Source of the DNA: Planoprotostelium fungivorum
Lineage: Eukaryota; Evosea; Variosea; Cavosteliida; Cavosteliaceae
Direction: 5' to 3'
Assembly (NCBI GenBank): GCA_003024175.1
Contig: MDYQ01000245.1
Location: forward strand, 1 to 29,852
DNA length: 29,852 nt
Shown here: one piece after another, positions 1 to 9,592 of the stretch
Layout: each line of letters begins with the position of its first letter
Position numbering within the stretch: the stretch's first letter is position 1
Notes under the pieces: model-generated
What the model was told of the DNA's origin: nothing
Database searches by the model: none
Seen by the model: only the letters and a program-made list of their open reading frames with translations
Made by a program: the position numbers and the translations under genes

Positions 1-309
1 CTGGACTGGGTCGCCATATGAAACTGGATCACAGATAATGCGATCTATGGCTTATCTAACACATCTGAACACTATAGACGAAAAATTCAGCCTCCTTGAG
101 GCATTTTGAATAGATAATCACACTGTTTAACCACCGCAAGTTTACGGAAGATGACTATCTGGTTCCTCAAAGGAAAATCTAAATCTTTTCCTGGACCTCT
201 AACATGCCAACAGCAGACAAGCTGCTCAAAAATCAAGACAAGTGGACGACAGGCAAATTTGCGCTGTCGTTTGTCAGTCCATCTCAGTTTCATTATCCGA
301 GCAACCACC
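1..309. other. Upstream region of the S41-like gene; no gene seen
   Basis: No coding exon can be supported here. An in-frame ATG at 151 would add 53 residues before the signal peptide of the next gene. That extension has no family-like features and would bury the signal sequence, so it is read as 5' leader. Promoter and end of any upstream gene cannot be told apart by eye. Confidence 0.5.
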
Positions 310-3300
310 ATGAGAGCGAGTCAACTCTTTCTTGTGGCTGCGTTGTGTCTCACCGCTTGCTCTGCCTATGACCTTCCTGTTGGCTGTAATTTTACAAAGG
401 GACAGAGAGTCTTTGCAGGGCAGGATGCAGCCATCTACAGCTGCATTCAGGCTGTGAGTCTTCTATCATATTCGATAGATGAAGATCGTTCGGCTGACGA
501 GATGATCGACAGCCAACCATTAGCTCCGAGACGAAGAGCAAAGTGTTCAACACGACTCGTAATCTGTTGAGGAGCTATCCGTTCCGTGACATCCTCGCCG
601 AAGGACCCACAGCACCATTCTACGTATCTCAGTGAGTCTGCATATGCACTGCCGCAGGATCGAATCTAAATCATTACCAGGGTGGACATCGAGGCTGCCT
701 TTGAGTCCATCGCTTATTACAACACTCATAACTCCGACAGAGCTTTCTCATTCTACTCTCGTCTGAGCGATCTCATCGACCGACTGATGGATCCGAACGT
801 CAAGTTCAGATTGCCCGAGTGTTTCGACGTCACCTTCTACCATCCGTTGATCATCGCAAAGAAGGAAGGTAGTAGACCCAGCACCGGTTCGACCGGCAAC
901 CTCTACGTGAAAGACGTCCGAACTTGGCCTGAGTTCGGTAACGATACAGTCTTAGAGCAGGTACCCAGCGCTTCACAAAGTGTATGGTTGCTGATGAGAA
1001 ACAGATCAGGGGATTGAAAGGTAAGACCATCGAAAAGCTATCAGGCGGCACAGCTCTCGACCAATATTCTTACTCAGTTCTACCCTACTCCACCCCAGGT
1101 TTCACCCTTGGTGAGATGTCCATCTCATTCCATCAACCGATCTGATCGTGAGACAGACTCTAGCATCAACGGAATATTGACCATAGCCAAAAATCTCATC
1201 GACACTCGATCTCTCCGTGATGGTCATCCGTTCCCCACCAGCACATATCGACATCTCACCTTCACCATCGAGGGAAAGACGTACGAATTTCCATTCGTGG
1301 CTGAGATCAACGGTGATGATCGAGTGATGATCGGGTGGTGGACTCACTCGTGACAGGAAATCTGTCCGACTGTGATGCCCCTCACACGTCTGCGACGAAG
1401 CAAGTGACCGAACCTGTGTCACCTGTTCAGGTGACTCATCGTCTGTGTTGAAATGTTGATTCAGTTGCAGTTGAGAGAGGTGGATGATAACACGGTGGCT
1501 GTGGTACTCCCTCACCTTCAGAATGGAACGAACGCGGAGGTGATGAGACTGTTCGAAGAGAAGAACAAGACATACAAGAACGTCATCATAGACGTGATCG
1601 ACAACATGAAGGGATCCATCTGTGAAGCCCAGTATCTGTTGGACTATCTGGTGATCCTTCTACTTTCTCGTTTCATCTGTATCTGATCTAATTGTAGACC
1701 GGAGGATCTGACCCGATCTGGGAAGACATCGTGTATTCCAACTACACTCTACAGCTGATGAAGATGGCTGAGGCAACAAATGGTTCAGATGACGTGATGC
1801 TGGGTGATCACCTGTGGGAGACTGTAGATGGATCTTCCGTGTGGTCCGTGGAGCAGGTGAGAGATCTACAATACCATCGTAGATGACACGTGACGCAGTT
1901 GACGCGAGCGAATTCGACGAACAACTTTTCGACTCTGAGGAAGAGGAAGTGTGCACCGAGTCCCTGGATCAACCACAAACCATATTTCGAGAAGGTGACC
2001 CTCATCATGATGCGTCACTCATCACACCTTCAACGGATCACCTGACGAGTATACAGGTGTACGTCTTGTCGAACGGTCTGTGCATGTCTGCCTGTGCAGT
2101 ATTGACCGCGAAGCTGTCTTCTCACGGTGTCACCATCTTTTCTGAAAGGTCCACATACAGTGTCCTACGTTACGCGACTTCAGCGAGTGGTGAGTGCATC
2201 GATTGTATCGCACATCACACGCGAGAAATTGTGACAAAGAGGATAGGTATGGTGGTGACAGACGAAGAGATGTTCAGACAGGCAGAGCACTGGAATGCTA
2301 CAGGAGATGACGTTCCCGCCAGATGGCCCGTCACTGTGTCCATGGAAACGGTAGTGACCGAGGTAAGGAAGATCTGATGCGCTTTATTTCTGACCAGTAC
2401 AGTATTACAGTGAACAAGACAGGAGTCATCCGGACCAGTTCAAGTCATCGAACACGGGAAACTCCATCACATTCTCTCACGAGACAGACAAGGACACACT
2501 GTATCATCAACTCATAGAAAAATTTCCCTCCTACGAGCTTCCACAGAGGTGTCAGTTCAAGATGATGAAAGGCATCGCCATTACCTCCTTGGAACAGTAC
2601 AAGGAGTGTGTTGACATGGTGATGACGTCACGTTGATATCTGAGTGACGTTGATAGATACCACTGAGCGAGAAGAAGAAGAGGTTGGTGTTAGACAACGT
2701 GAAGAGAATGATGGACATGTATCCCTTCTCTGATCTGGCTAAGAATACACCTGATCAGTCACCACTGAGAAAGTTAGAGTGAGTGAAATGCGTAATAATG
2801 GTATCACACGTGACGATGAGATACAGTCATGACATCAACGCTGCGATCGAGAAGCTGAGGAGCAGAGCGAACGACAGCACGATCGGAGCCTTCTCTTTCT
2901 ATCAGAGCATCACGGATGATGTGACTGCTCCCCTGGCTGATGCTCACACTCAGTTCACCAAGCCAAGCTGTTTCAATAGCATCGTGGCTCAACCGTTCAA
3001 TCTGACAGCCGTGGGAGATTTTCCAGAGATCTATCTGAGAGAAGTATTCTTCGATGGTAAGATGGAGATGATACCCAAGGCTCCCTTCTGGAACACGACA
3101 GAGGTGATAGCGTGGGTCACATTTGGGACTGAAAAGAGTTCAGTTTAGGACTTACGTTGGCAAGAAGATTCTGAAGATCAACGGTGATGATGCTACGGAG
3201 CATCTGATCGACTTTGCCAGATCTCATCCAATCTATTCGAAAGGTGTGTCACTCCCGCCGTAAAATGATCAACGGTAACCCTCGCAGACGATTCGGTCAA

Positions 3301-5361
3301 CTTCAATCAGATCTTCAACATGGAGATGTTTACCATTCGAATGCTTCACTCGGGCGTAGCGGGTGGCTTCCCAGAGAATGTGACGTTGGAGATGGAAGAC
3401 CATAAGACATTCAGCTTTCCATGGTTGACAGTTGTTGCGGGTGAGTGTGTGGATGGAGGAGGAGACTGAAGAGTGCAGATGATCTGTCTCAGTGTGACCA
3501 GACGAGTGAATATACGAAGAAGAGAGAAGCTAGTTTGAATGGAGAAGAATCGAGAGTGTTCGCCATGAAGAAGAGACAAGAAGACTTCTTGCTAGGAGAC
3601 CAAAACGTACGTGGATAACGATGACGATATCCATACTGAGATGGTGATTGACAATGTCACAGGTGTCTGTGAAGGAGATGAACGATGACACTCTCGTCAT
3701 CAAGATACCCTCTTTTGGAGTCAAAGTCAATCAACAGCTGAATCAGACGCTACCACAGCACACGCACAAGAAATTGATCATCGATGTGTCTGGTAACGGT
3801 GGAGGTCTCGTCTGTGAGGCTATGGAGCTCATCCGCTACCTGGTGATTGAATCGTGATAGATCTCGTGACACTGATGTAATACAGGCAACCCCGCCCCCA
3901 CGCATGATATTCGATTTCAAATGGTCCAGCTTGACTTGGAGGATGCAGCAGAAGTCGATGAACATGACACCCGATACCTTCCTTTATTTCGGACCGGATC
4001 GTTACGAGTCAGTGGAGGGAGCCGACCATCCGTGGTGGACACCCATAAATGTGAGATGCACAAAGCCAAGTGGTAACAGGAAGACTGACGTCAAGCAGGT
4101 GACGCGTGCCAACTCGACATCTCTTCACTCGTCTCGCTTCTACCTCGAACGATCGTGTCTGGATTCCACTGATATATGGAACGGAACGAAGAGGAACTAC
4201 AATGAGGTTCGTTGAACGACCTCTTCCTCTCGCCATAATTGACATCCTTCAGATCCTCATCTTATCGGATGGTCTGTGTGGATCAGCTTGCGCCATGTTC
4301 ACGACGTTGATATCGACTCTGCACGATCACGTGAGAACAGTTGTGACGGGAGGAATACCAGGACAAGAGAAGATGAGCTATTCTACCTTCCCCGGAGGTG
4401 ATCGAGACGATGAGTTGGAGTCGCTAAAGTCGTCAGGTTTCATCACGAACGATATCAACATACAATCAGTCTCGAAATATTATCAGATGGAAGGAGAGGA
4501 TGTGTTACAGGCATGGCCCACAGATGTACACATGCAGATACCCTTTGTAGAGGTGAGGATGACGCTGCGAGGAGAATGAGGATTGATGTGTTACAGCTGT
4601 TCTTGTCGAAAGAACAAGAGTTGCCCGAAGAGTTCAGCTTCTACGCAGCTGACTACAGACTACCCCACTTGTACGACTGGAGAGACATAGACACCATCTA
4701 CAATGAGACACACGAGTTCTTTGGATGGATATCGACATCGACAACTGAGGTGAGGTGCATACTAGTGAACGAAGAGAATGACAGATGATAGGACGTCACG
4801 ATGACATTCGTGGGTGACATCACCCGTGCAGACCTTCCCAAGTTGATTGCAGCTGTGGTACAGACGGGAGTCGAGTCAGTGACCGTGAAGAGCTGGGAGA
4901 GTCAGAGTGTGGCTGGCAAGAGAGCGCAGAAGGTCAAGAGCGTCATCACGCTGAGCGATGGAAAGATGAAGGCAACGGAGGCGAAGAAGGCACTGATCGC
5001 AGCTGTGGTGCAGCAGAAGAGTGGGGGAGAAGACAAGTTTGCCGAGTCGGCTAAGACAAACAATTTGCCCAGCATCCTCGTTGCGTCTGTGGATGGCGAC
5101 ATAGATACTACTACCGAGACTACGATTCAGCCAAAGACAAGCACATCCGAAACAGCAACAAGCACATCTGAGCCGAAGACAAGCACAACCGAGCCAAGCT
5201 CAGATCAGAGTGGGCATGGAACACTTACGAAGCCACAAGTGGCTGGCATTGTCGTTGGATCCATTGCTGGAGTGGTCCTCATTGGAGTGGTTGTATTCCT
5301 GGTTGTGAGGTACAAGAGGAGACAGGGAGGAGCATACTACGCACTGACTCAGTACGAGTGA
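310..5361 (+). CDS. Type I membrane protein with two tandem S41 (CPAF-like) peptidase units
   Basis: This gene has many introns and reads as one protein. It starts at ATG 310 (context ACCACCATGA) with a signal peptide (MRASQLFLVAALCLTACSA). Two homologous units follow, at about 680-2340 and 2820-4560. Each has a 'YPF..' entry segment, an F-S-F-Y helix, a Cys-Phe strand, a PDZ-like part, an 'IIDV' strand and a 'GLC.SACA' serine motif, the order seen in fungal and CPAF-like S41 peptidases. Unit 2 keeps DAHTQF (histidine codon 2945-2947), IIDVSGNGGG and SDGLCGSACA. Unit 1 has DPNVKF and IIDVIDNMKG instead, so only its serine survives. A Thr/Ser-rich stalk (about 5100-5220) leads to one transmembrane helix (about 5236-5310), a KRR stop-transfer and a short tail. 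There is no second signal peptide and no anchor after unit 1, which argues for one gene. Exon joins are inferred; S41 membership is fairly sure, substrate unknown. Confidence 0.8.
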
Positions 5362-5778
5362 AGATGATGCATTAAACAGCTCACTGGGAGAAGTTTCATA
5401 TTTCTACATCTCTTACTTATGAGACGCACGTTGATCGTTGGTGTTTGTGAGATGGAGGTATCAATAGCAGGTCCTCATATTATCCAATGTAGACAACTGG
5501 GATTTGACATGGGCAGTTCACACCTCTTTCCAACTCGTTGATTTTCGTGAAAAGCTCCAACAGGGTTGTGTGTGACTTGGTTTTTAGTGAAGAGTCTCAG
5601 CTGTAGCCTGTACAATCGCCACCCAAAGATGTACACATACTATCAATCCTTTCAAGATCTCATCATCCCCTCTCTGGGCATCAACCTCTTGAGAAACAGC
5701 TCATCGTCATCTTTATCATCCAATAAGTTCACTTCATTACGAATGTTACACTCGATGCTCCTGAAGAGGGTGAGAGAA
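5362..5778. other. Convergent intergenic region; no gene seen
   Basis: This lies between the stop codons of the S41-like gene (+) and the transporter gene (-). An ATTAAA hexamer follows the S41-like stop by about a dozen bases and could be its poly(A) signal. The 92-residue open frame at 5566-5844 overlaps the transporter's last exon antisense and has no recognisable features. Confidence 0.5.
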
Positions 5779-7686
5779 TTACGAAGGAATGATCACCTCC
5801 TGTTCCTCTTCCATGGGATACTCGTCCACCACCTTCTGAAATGAACCCCCTTCATCATTGAAATCTTTTCCTCTCTCCTCGAAGCCCACAGAGGCTATGA
5901 AGGAGATCGACAGGAAGACAACGAGCATGAATATGGCTTGCGTCTTTCCGTAATCGGCGATCATTTTGTCGTCCTTTCATGGGTTGAGTGGAATTTGTGA
6001 GGGTGACACACCTGTTCAGAATAGACGGGGAAGCTCTCTCCAATCTTGGCTTGGATCTGGGCGGATGCCGCTGATATCAGATTTCCTATCTGGTACACCA
6101 CTCCGGGGAATGTTCCTCGAAAGTTTCCTGGGCTGATCCTATACAACTGATGAGTAGAGAGAAGAGAGAATGAGAGAATGAGAGAAAAGAGAATGAGAGA
6201 AAAGAGAATGAGAGAAAAGAGAATGAGAGAAAAGAGAATGAGAGAAAAGAGAATGAGAGAAAAGAGAATGAGAGAAAAGAGAATGAGAAGGAATCAATGA
6301 CATACTCGTTGAGAAAGACAGGGACAACACCCCAAGCACCCTGAACGAAAAACTGTAAACCGAAAGCACCAAGGGCCATAGAGTAGCCCGGACCGTAGAC
6401 CCAGAGGGGCACGAACAACAGACCGCAGAGAGACGACACCACGATGGTTCTGTTCCTCATGAGAGAGAACGAAGAGACATCTCACCTCCTCCTCCCAAAG
6501 TACTGAGAGAAATATCCGATGATCGTTCCTCCTATGATGGCACCAAAGCTGGCCACGATGTTGGTCACTGACATTCTGACGGGGGAGTAGTGCATTTGGA
6601 TCTACAGAGGATCAGTTGAATCAAAGGAGGTGGATCACCCTGAGGAAAGTGGGATATAGATCCTGCGAGCCGTGCGACATGAAGTTGAAGCAGGCCATCA
6701 AGACGATACCGTACAACACTCTGGTCCATTCTGCCTTCAGCATGGCCCACAAGCTCTTCATGTAATCTCCTGCGCTCGTGGCTTTGTCCTTCTGTCTCTC
6801 GAATGTCTCTGACTCTGGTACAAAGAATCTACCCATCAGTCAGCACATTCTTACAGATGACAGAAGAACGTCAGATGAAGAGGGATGGAGGGAGTCACCT
6901 GAGGAAGAGAATGAGGAGAGCGGGAGAGGCACCGATGTAGAACAAGACTCTCCAAGAGATGTCCGGTTTGATCTCAAAGAGACAGAAGAGAACGAAGGAA
7001 GCCAAGAGGTGACCAGACGAATAGCCCTGCTGCAGGATGCCACTGAATATTCCTCTCGCTTCTGTCGGCAGAGACTCCATGGCAAGAGAGGCACCTAAAC
7101 CCCATTCACCTCCCTGAACATCCTCAGCTTCTTCATCTCACGAATCCATCGACATCGCACATCGCAACACGCGTAGCGATGGATGGATGATCATTCACCA
7201 TGGCAATACCAAAGACAGCACGTAGGGCGAAAAAGACAGTAAAGTTGGGAGCGAAACCAGTGAGAAACTCCATGAGAGAGTATAAGAAGATGTTACCCAT
7301 CAAAGGATATCTTCGTCCATAGCGATCTGCCAGTAATCTGTTGATTCACATCAGATGCGAGGATGTTACAAACTACACACCCGAAGATGATGGCACCCAC
7401 AGGTCGTAGCATGAGAGTGACTGTGATGGCACTGGCGATTTTGGCTGGCCCTAAGCCAAACTCTTGTGCGATCTGAGGTACCGTGAGAACTACCGTGAAG
7501 AAATCGAAAGCATCCAGGGCCCATCCGAGGAAGGCTGACAAGTTCTTAGTGCTTCACATCGAGAAGGAACGCACCGGCTGTGAATGTGAGTCGCTGAGTG
7601 GCATTTAGATTGACGATCAGTCTCCAAGGGTTCTTCATTGGTTCTATGGGTTCACTCATGAATCCACACCATCTTCGGAACACCAT
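5779..7686 (-). CDS. MFS carboxylate/sialate-type transporter (Jen1/SHS family)
   Basis: A proton-coupled carboxylate transporter of the sialate:H+ symporter/Jen1 branch is the likely product, about 470 residues, at a membrane. After an N-terminal cytosolic segment, the exons give family signatures in order: GWALDAFDFF in TM1, MLRPVGAIIFG, LADRYGRR in the 2-3 loop, GGEWGLGASLAMESLP, and GIFSGILQQGY in TM4-5. In the C-terminal half FGAIIGGTIIGYFSQYFGRR repeats the loop motif, and NEISPGNFRGTFPG is also typical of Jen1-like proteins. The tail is acidic. Clear introns include 7535-7574 and 6139-6305; the last is unusually long because of a tandem repeat. ATG 7686 is the first plausible start; the internal ATG nine codons on is an alternative. 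The gene is divergent from the small gene at 7811. Substrate cannot be read from sequence. Confidence 0.88.
6157..6291. repeat. 15-bp tandem repeat inside a transporter intron
   Basis: Seven perfect copies of agagaaaagagaatg fill 6181-6285, with degenerate copies on both sides. The array sits inside the intron 6139-6305 of the MFS gene. Because 15 is a multiple of three and the minus strand has no stop in two frames, it reads as an artificial Ser/Phe/Leu-rich open frame. Confidence 0.95.
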
Positions 7687-7810
7687 GCTTTCTGCGTCTA
7701 CGGATGGGGTCAACCCTAAATCCCAAAAAAAATCCGAACAAATCCAGTGGTTGTTTGTAGACCAGTGACCTTGATCATCATCAGATCACATTCACACAGA
7801 CATCAACATC
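7687..7810. promoter_or_regulatory. Shared divergent promoter region, 124 bp
   Basis: Only 124 bp separate the transporter start (minus) from the 74-codon gene start (plus), so both promoters and 5' leaders must lie here. No TATA-like element was recognised with confidence. A run of eight A residues lies near 7727-7735. Confidence 0.55.
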
Positions 7811-8035
7811 ATGAGCTTCGACAAGATCTGCGATTCATTAGAGAACGGTCTTAACAAATGGGAGGAGTTCTGTGAGAGTGGAAGCGAAGTGGCGAAGCCA
7901 ATCTTCCGTTATTCAGTCGTACCCACCGCCGTTATTGCCACCATCCTCTTTCACCCACAAGCCTTCTCACTCAACTGGTTGACCCTATTCTTCCCTCTTG
8001 GCATGCGCTTCATGCCCAAGTTTTCGATGAACTAA
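7811..8035 (+). CDS. Small single-helix membrane protein, possible Tom7
   Basis: This 74-codon, intronless open frame has a start ATG at 7811 and a TAA stop followed within four bases by AATAAA (8039-8044). The N-terminal half is hydrophilic and acidic. The C-terminal half has FRYSVVPTAVIATILF with a proline early in the helix, then a WLTLFFPLG end. Tom7, a small subunit of the mitochondrial outer membrane translocase, has the same layout: aromatic/basic start, proline within a single membrane helix, and a short Leu/Trp/Pro-rich tail. The match is by pattern only. The gene itself is likely real because of its divergent promoter and downstream AATAAA. Other small mitochondrial membrane proteins remain possible. 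Confidence 0.5.
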   Translation: MSFDKICDSLENGLNKWEEFCESGSEVAKPIFRYSVVPTAVIATILFHPQAFSLNWLTLFFPLGMRFMPKFSMN

Positions 8036-8038
8036 GAG

Positions 8039-8044
8039 AATAAA
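8039..8044 (+). promoter_or_regulatory. Putative poly(A) signal AATAAA
   Basis: A canonical AATAAA begins four bases after the TAA of the 74-codon gene, a position typical for this window, where 3' ends are very short. Confidence 0.6.
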
Positions 8045-8362
8045 GAGTGAGATGTTATGTATATATTCGCGTATGGTCGCAGTGCTTGGCTCCTGCTGCA
8101 ACTTAATGAGATGCTTGAATAGATAAACCATGGTAGACGTTCATCATGTTCCCATACGAATAGATACGATAGACGAGATGTGGAGGGGGTATCCCCCAAG
8201 ATCCCTCTTGGAGTACCGCGTGTAACTGTCACTCCTTCGTCTGGTTCCTTTATCGAATATCTGTTGAAAGCGGCCGTCATATTCAATGACGACGATTATT
8301 TCAAGATCTTTTTGCAAGTGAGTCGCCGATTCACCGTCACATCACCTCGCTCGTTCGCATGA

Positions 8363-9173
8363 TCATCATCGATAAGCGGTCATCGATCACCGAGATTGAG
8401 TATCATCCAGAGTTACGTTTCGATGGAGTAATACCAGGATCAGTATGTAAATATGGATGAGACTCCCGTGACGATCAACTTCAACCTGCAGATGTTCTGT
8501 GTGATTATATACGTCATTTTGACGTGTCTGCGTCACCAATTCTCCACAGAGACATAGACGCGGCAGTCGGTCGATCGATTTTGGTGACAACAGGGTGAGA
8601 TAAAATCTGGTGAGAAGAGATTCTAATTCAACTGTCAGGATTCTCGCCAGAGAGGATGAATCAGTTGAATGGTCGTGCTCTCGAGCAGTTCAAAAGTAAA
8701 ATAGTCTGGGATTCGTATGAGTTATAATACACCGCTTGACGTATATCCCTATCAATCTTGCCTCAAGAGACGATCTCTTGACCTAGAAGCACGACGATCT
8801 TTGTATAGCCATAATTTCGGAATGCTCTCTGATGCACATTTGTCCATCAAGGGCGTTCGGTGCAGGGTGGAAGAGGTAAGAATGCTCATTTTGAAAACTC
8901 AAACTAAAATATAACGGTACGTTATGATTCTTGTGGCACAAGGATGGCGCTAAATACGAGAAATCAGAAGAACTCACGGTGAGGATGAGTCACTCGTTGA
9001 ATATGGAGTGAAATGGGGAAGCATTGATGCACGACTGCTCTGAGGAAGAGATGATCAGCCGAACCACGTTCACTCAGATCGTACAAAAGCTGGAAGGAAG
9101 AGGGGAATGGAAGGAAAGCGAGTCATCCATCGTACCTACGACAATGAAGATCCTTTACTATAGAACATCCTAA
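8363..9173 (+). pseudogene. Decayed TKL-type protein kinase domain
   Basis: Pieces of one kinase domain appear in the right order but cannot be joined into an open protein. They are EIEYHPELRFDGVIPGS (HPN..G-V of strands 4-5), SPILHRDI (catalytic-loop HRD) followed by SILVT, GEIKSGFSPER where DFG is expected, IVWDSYEL (W..PE-like), then after a one-base shift SYNTPLDVYPYQSCL (DVYSYG..L-like), and finally LMHDCSEEEMISRTTFTQ, matching the LM..CW....RPTF end of TKL kinases. In-frame TGA codons break it near 8458 and 9012, and a frameshift lies near 8720. No glycine-rich loop or VAIK lysine was found. The open segment 8180-8362 just upstream may be part of the same relic. A functional gene with unusual introns cannot be fully excluded. 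Confidence 0.5.
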
Positions 9174-9592
9174 AATCACCCAAACACACGAACCTCGTGG
9201 ACACACGATCTATCTACTCTCCCAATCAACACCACCTTCATCACACGGAAGCAACTGCAAGATGACCTCATCACTTTACCGTCTCTAAGACCGAACTGGT
9301 TTCTTTCTCCCAACAAACTGCATAATCCGTTAGGAAGGTGTAACATTGTAGAGTGAGATACACAAGCAGCTCACTAATAGACGAGTGGTTGAATCATTAA
9401 AAAGAACAAACATCACTTTTATGTGATGTGCCGATTGCGTCGTCTCTCCTCTCATAGAGGATTTTCTGAAGGTTAGCAATCTCAGATGACTCAATAAAGG
9501 TATTCTTCGTTCTTCAAGGAGGTATCGGTGGCCAATCGCTGTCGTCACTCGGCATTACCATTTTTCCTCTGAGAGGGCGTTGATATTGAACT
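9174..9592. other. Region with no recognised gene
   Basis: Nothing coding could be supported on either strand. The minus-strand 72-codon open frame (9330-9548) lacks any recognisable motif. The segment probably holds the end of the kinase relic and the promoter of the STE20-type kinase. Confidence 0.45.

Noticed and set aside
151-309. In-frame N-terminal extension of the S41-like protein from ATG 151
   Set aside because: It would place a polar, basic segment before a textbook signal peptide. ATG 310 has better start context.
310-5361. Two separate S41-like genes
   Set aside because: The second unit has no signal peptide, the first has no stop or anchor in the joined frame, and the linker exons read through. 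Two genes remain possible until transcripts are seen.
6139-6460. Ser/Phe-repeat proteins on the minus strand
   Set aside because: They arise from reading through the 15-bp intron repeat. Splicing it out gives the conserved transporter sequence.
8180-8362. Reading of this stretch as a RasGEF N-terminal domain (FIEYLLKAAVIFNDDDYFKIF)
   Set aside because: The segment resembles the start of that domain, but everything downstream fits a protein kinase and no frame continues as RasGEF. It was left as possible upstream part of the kinase relic.
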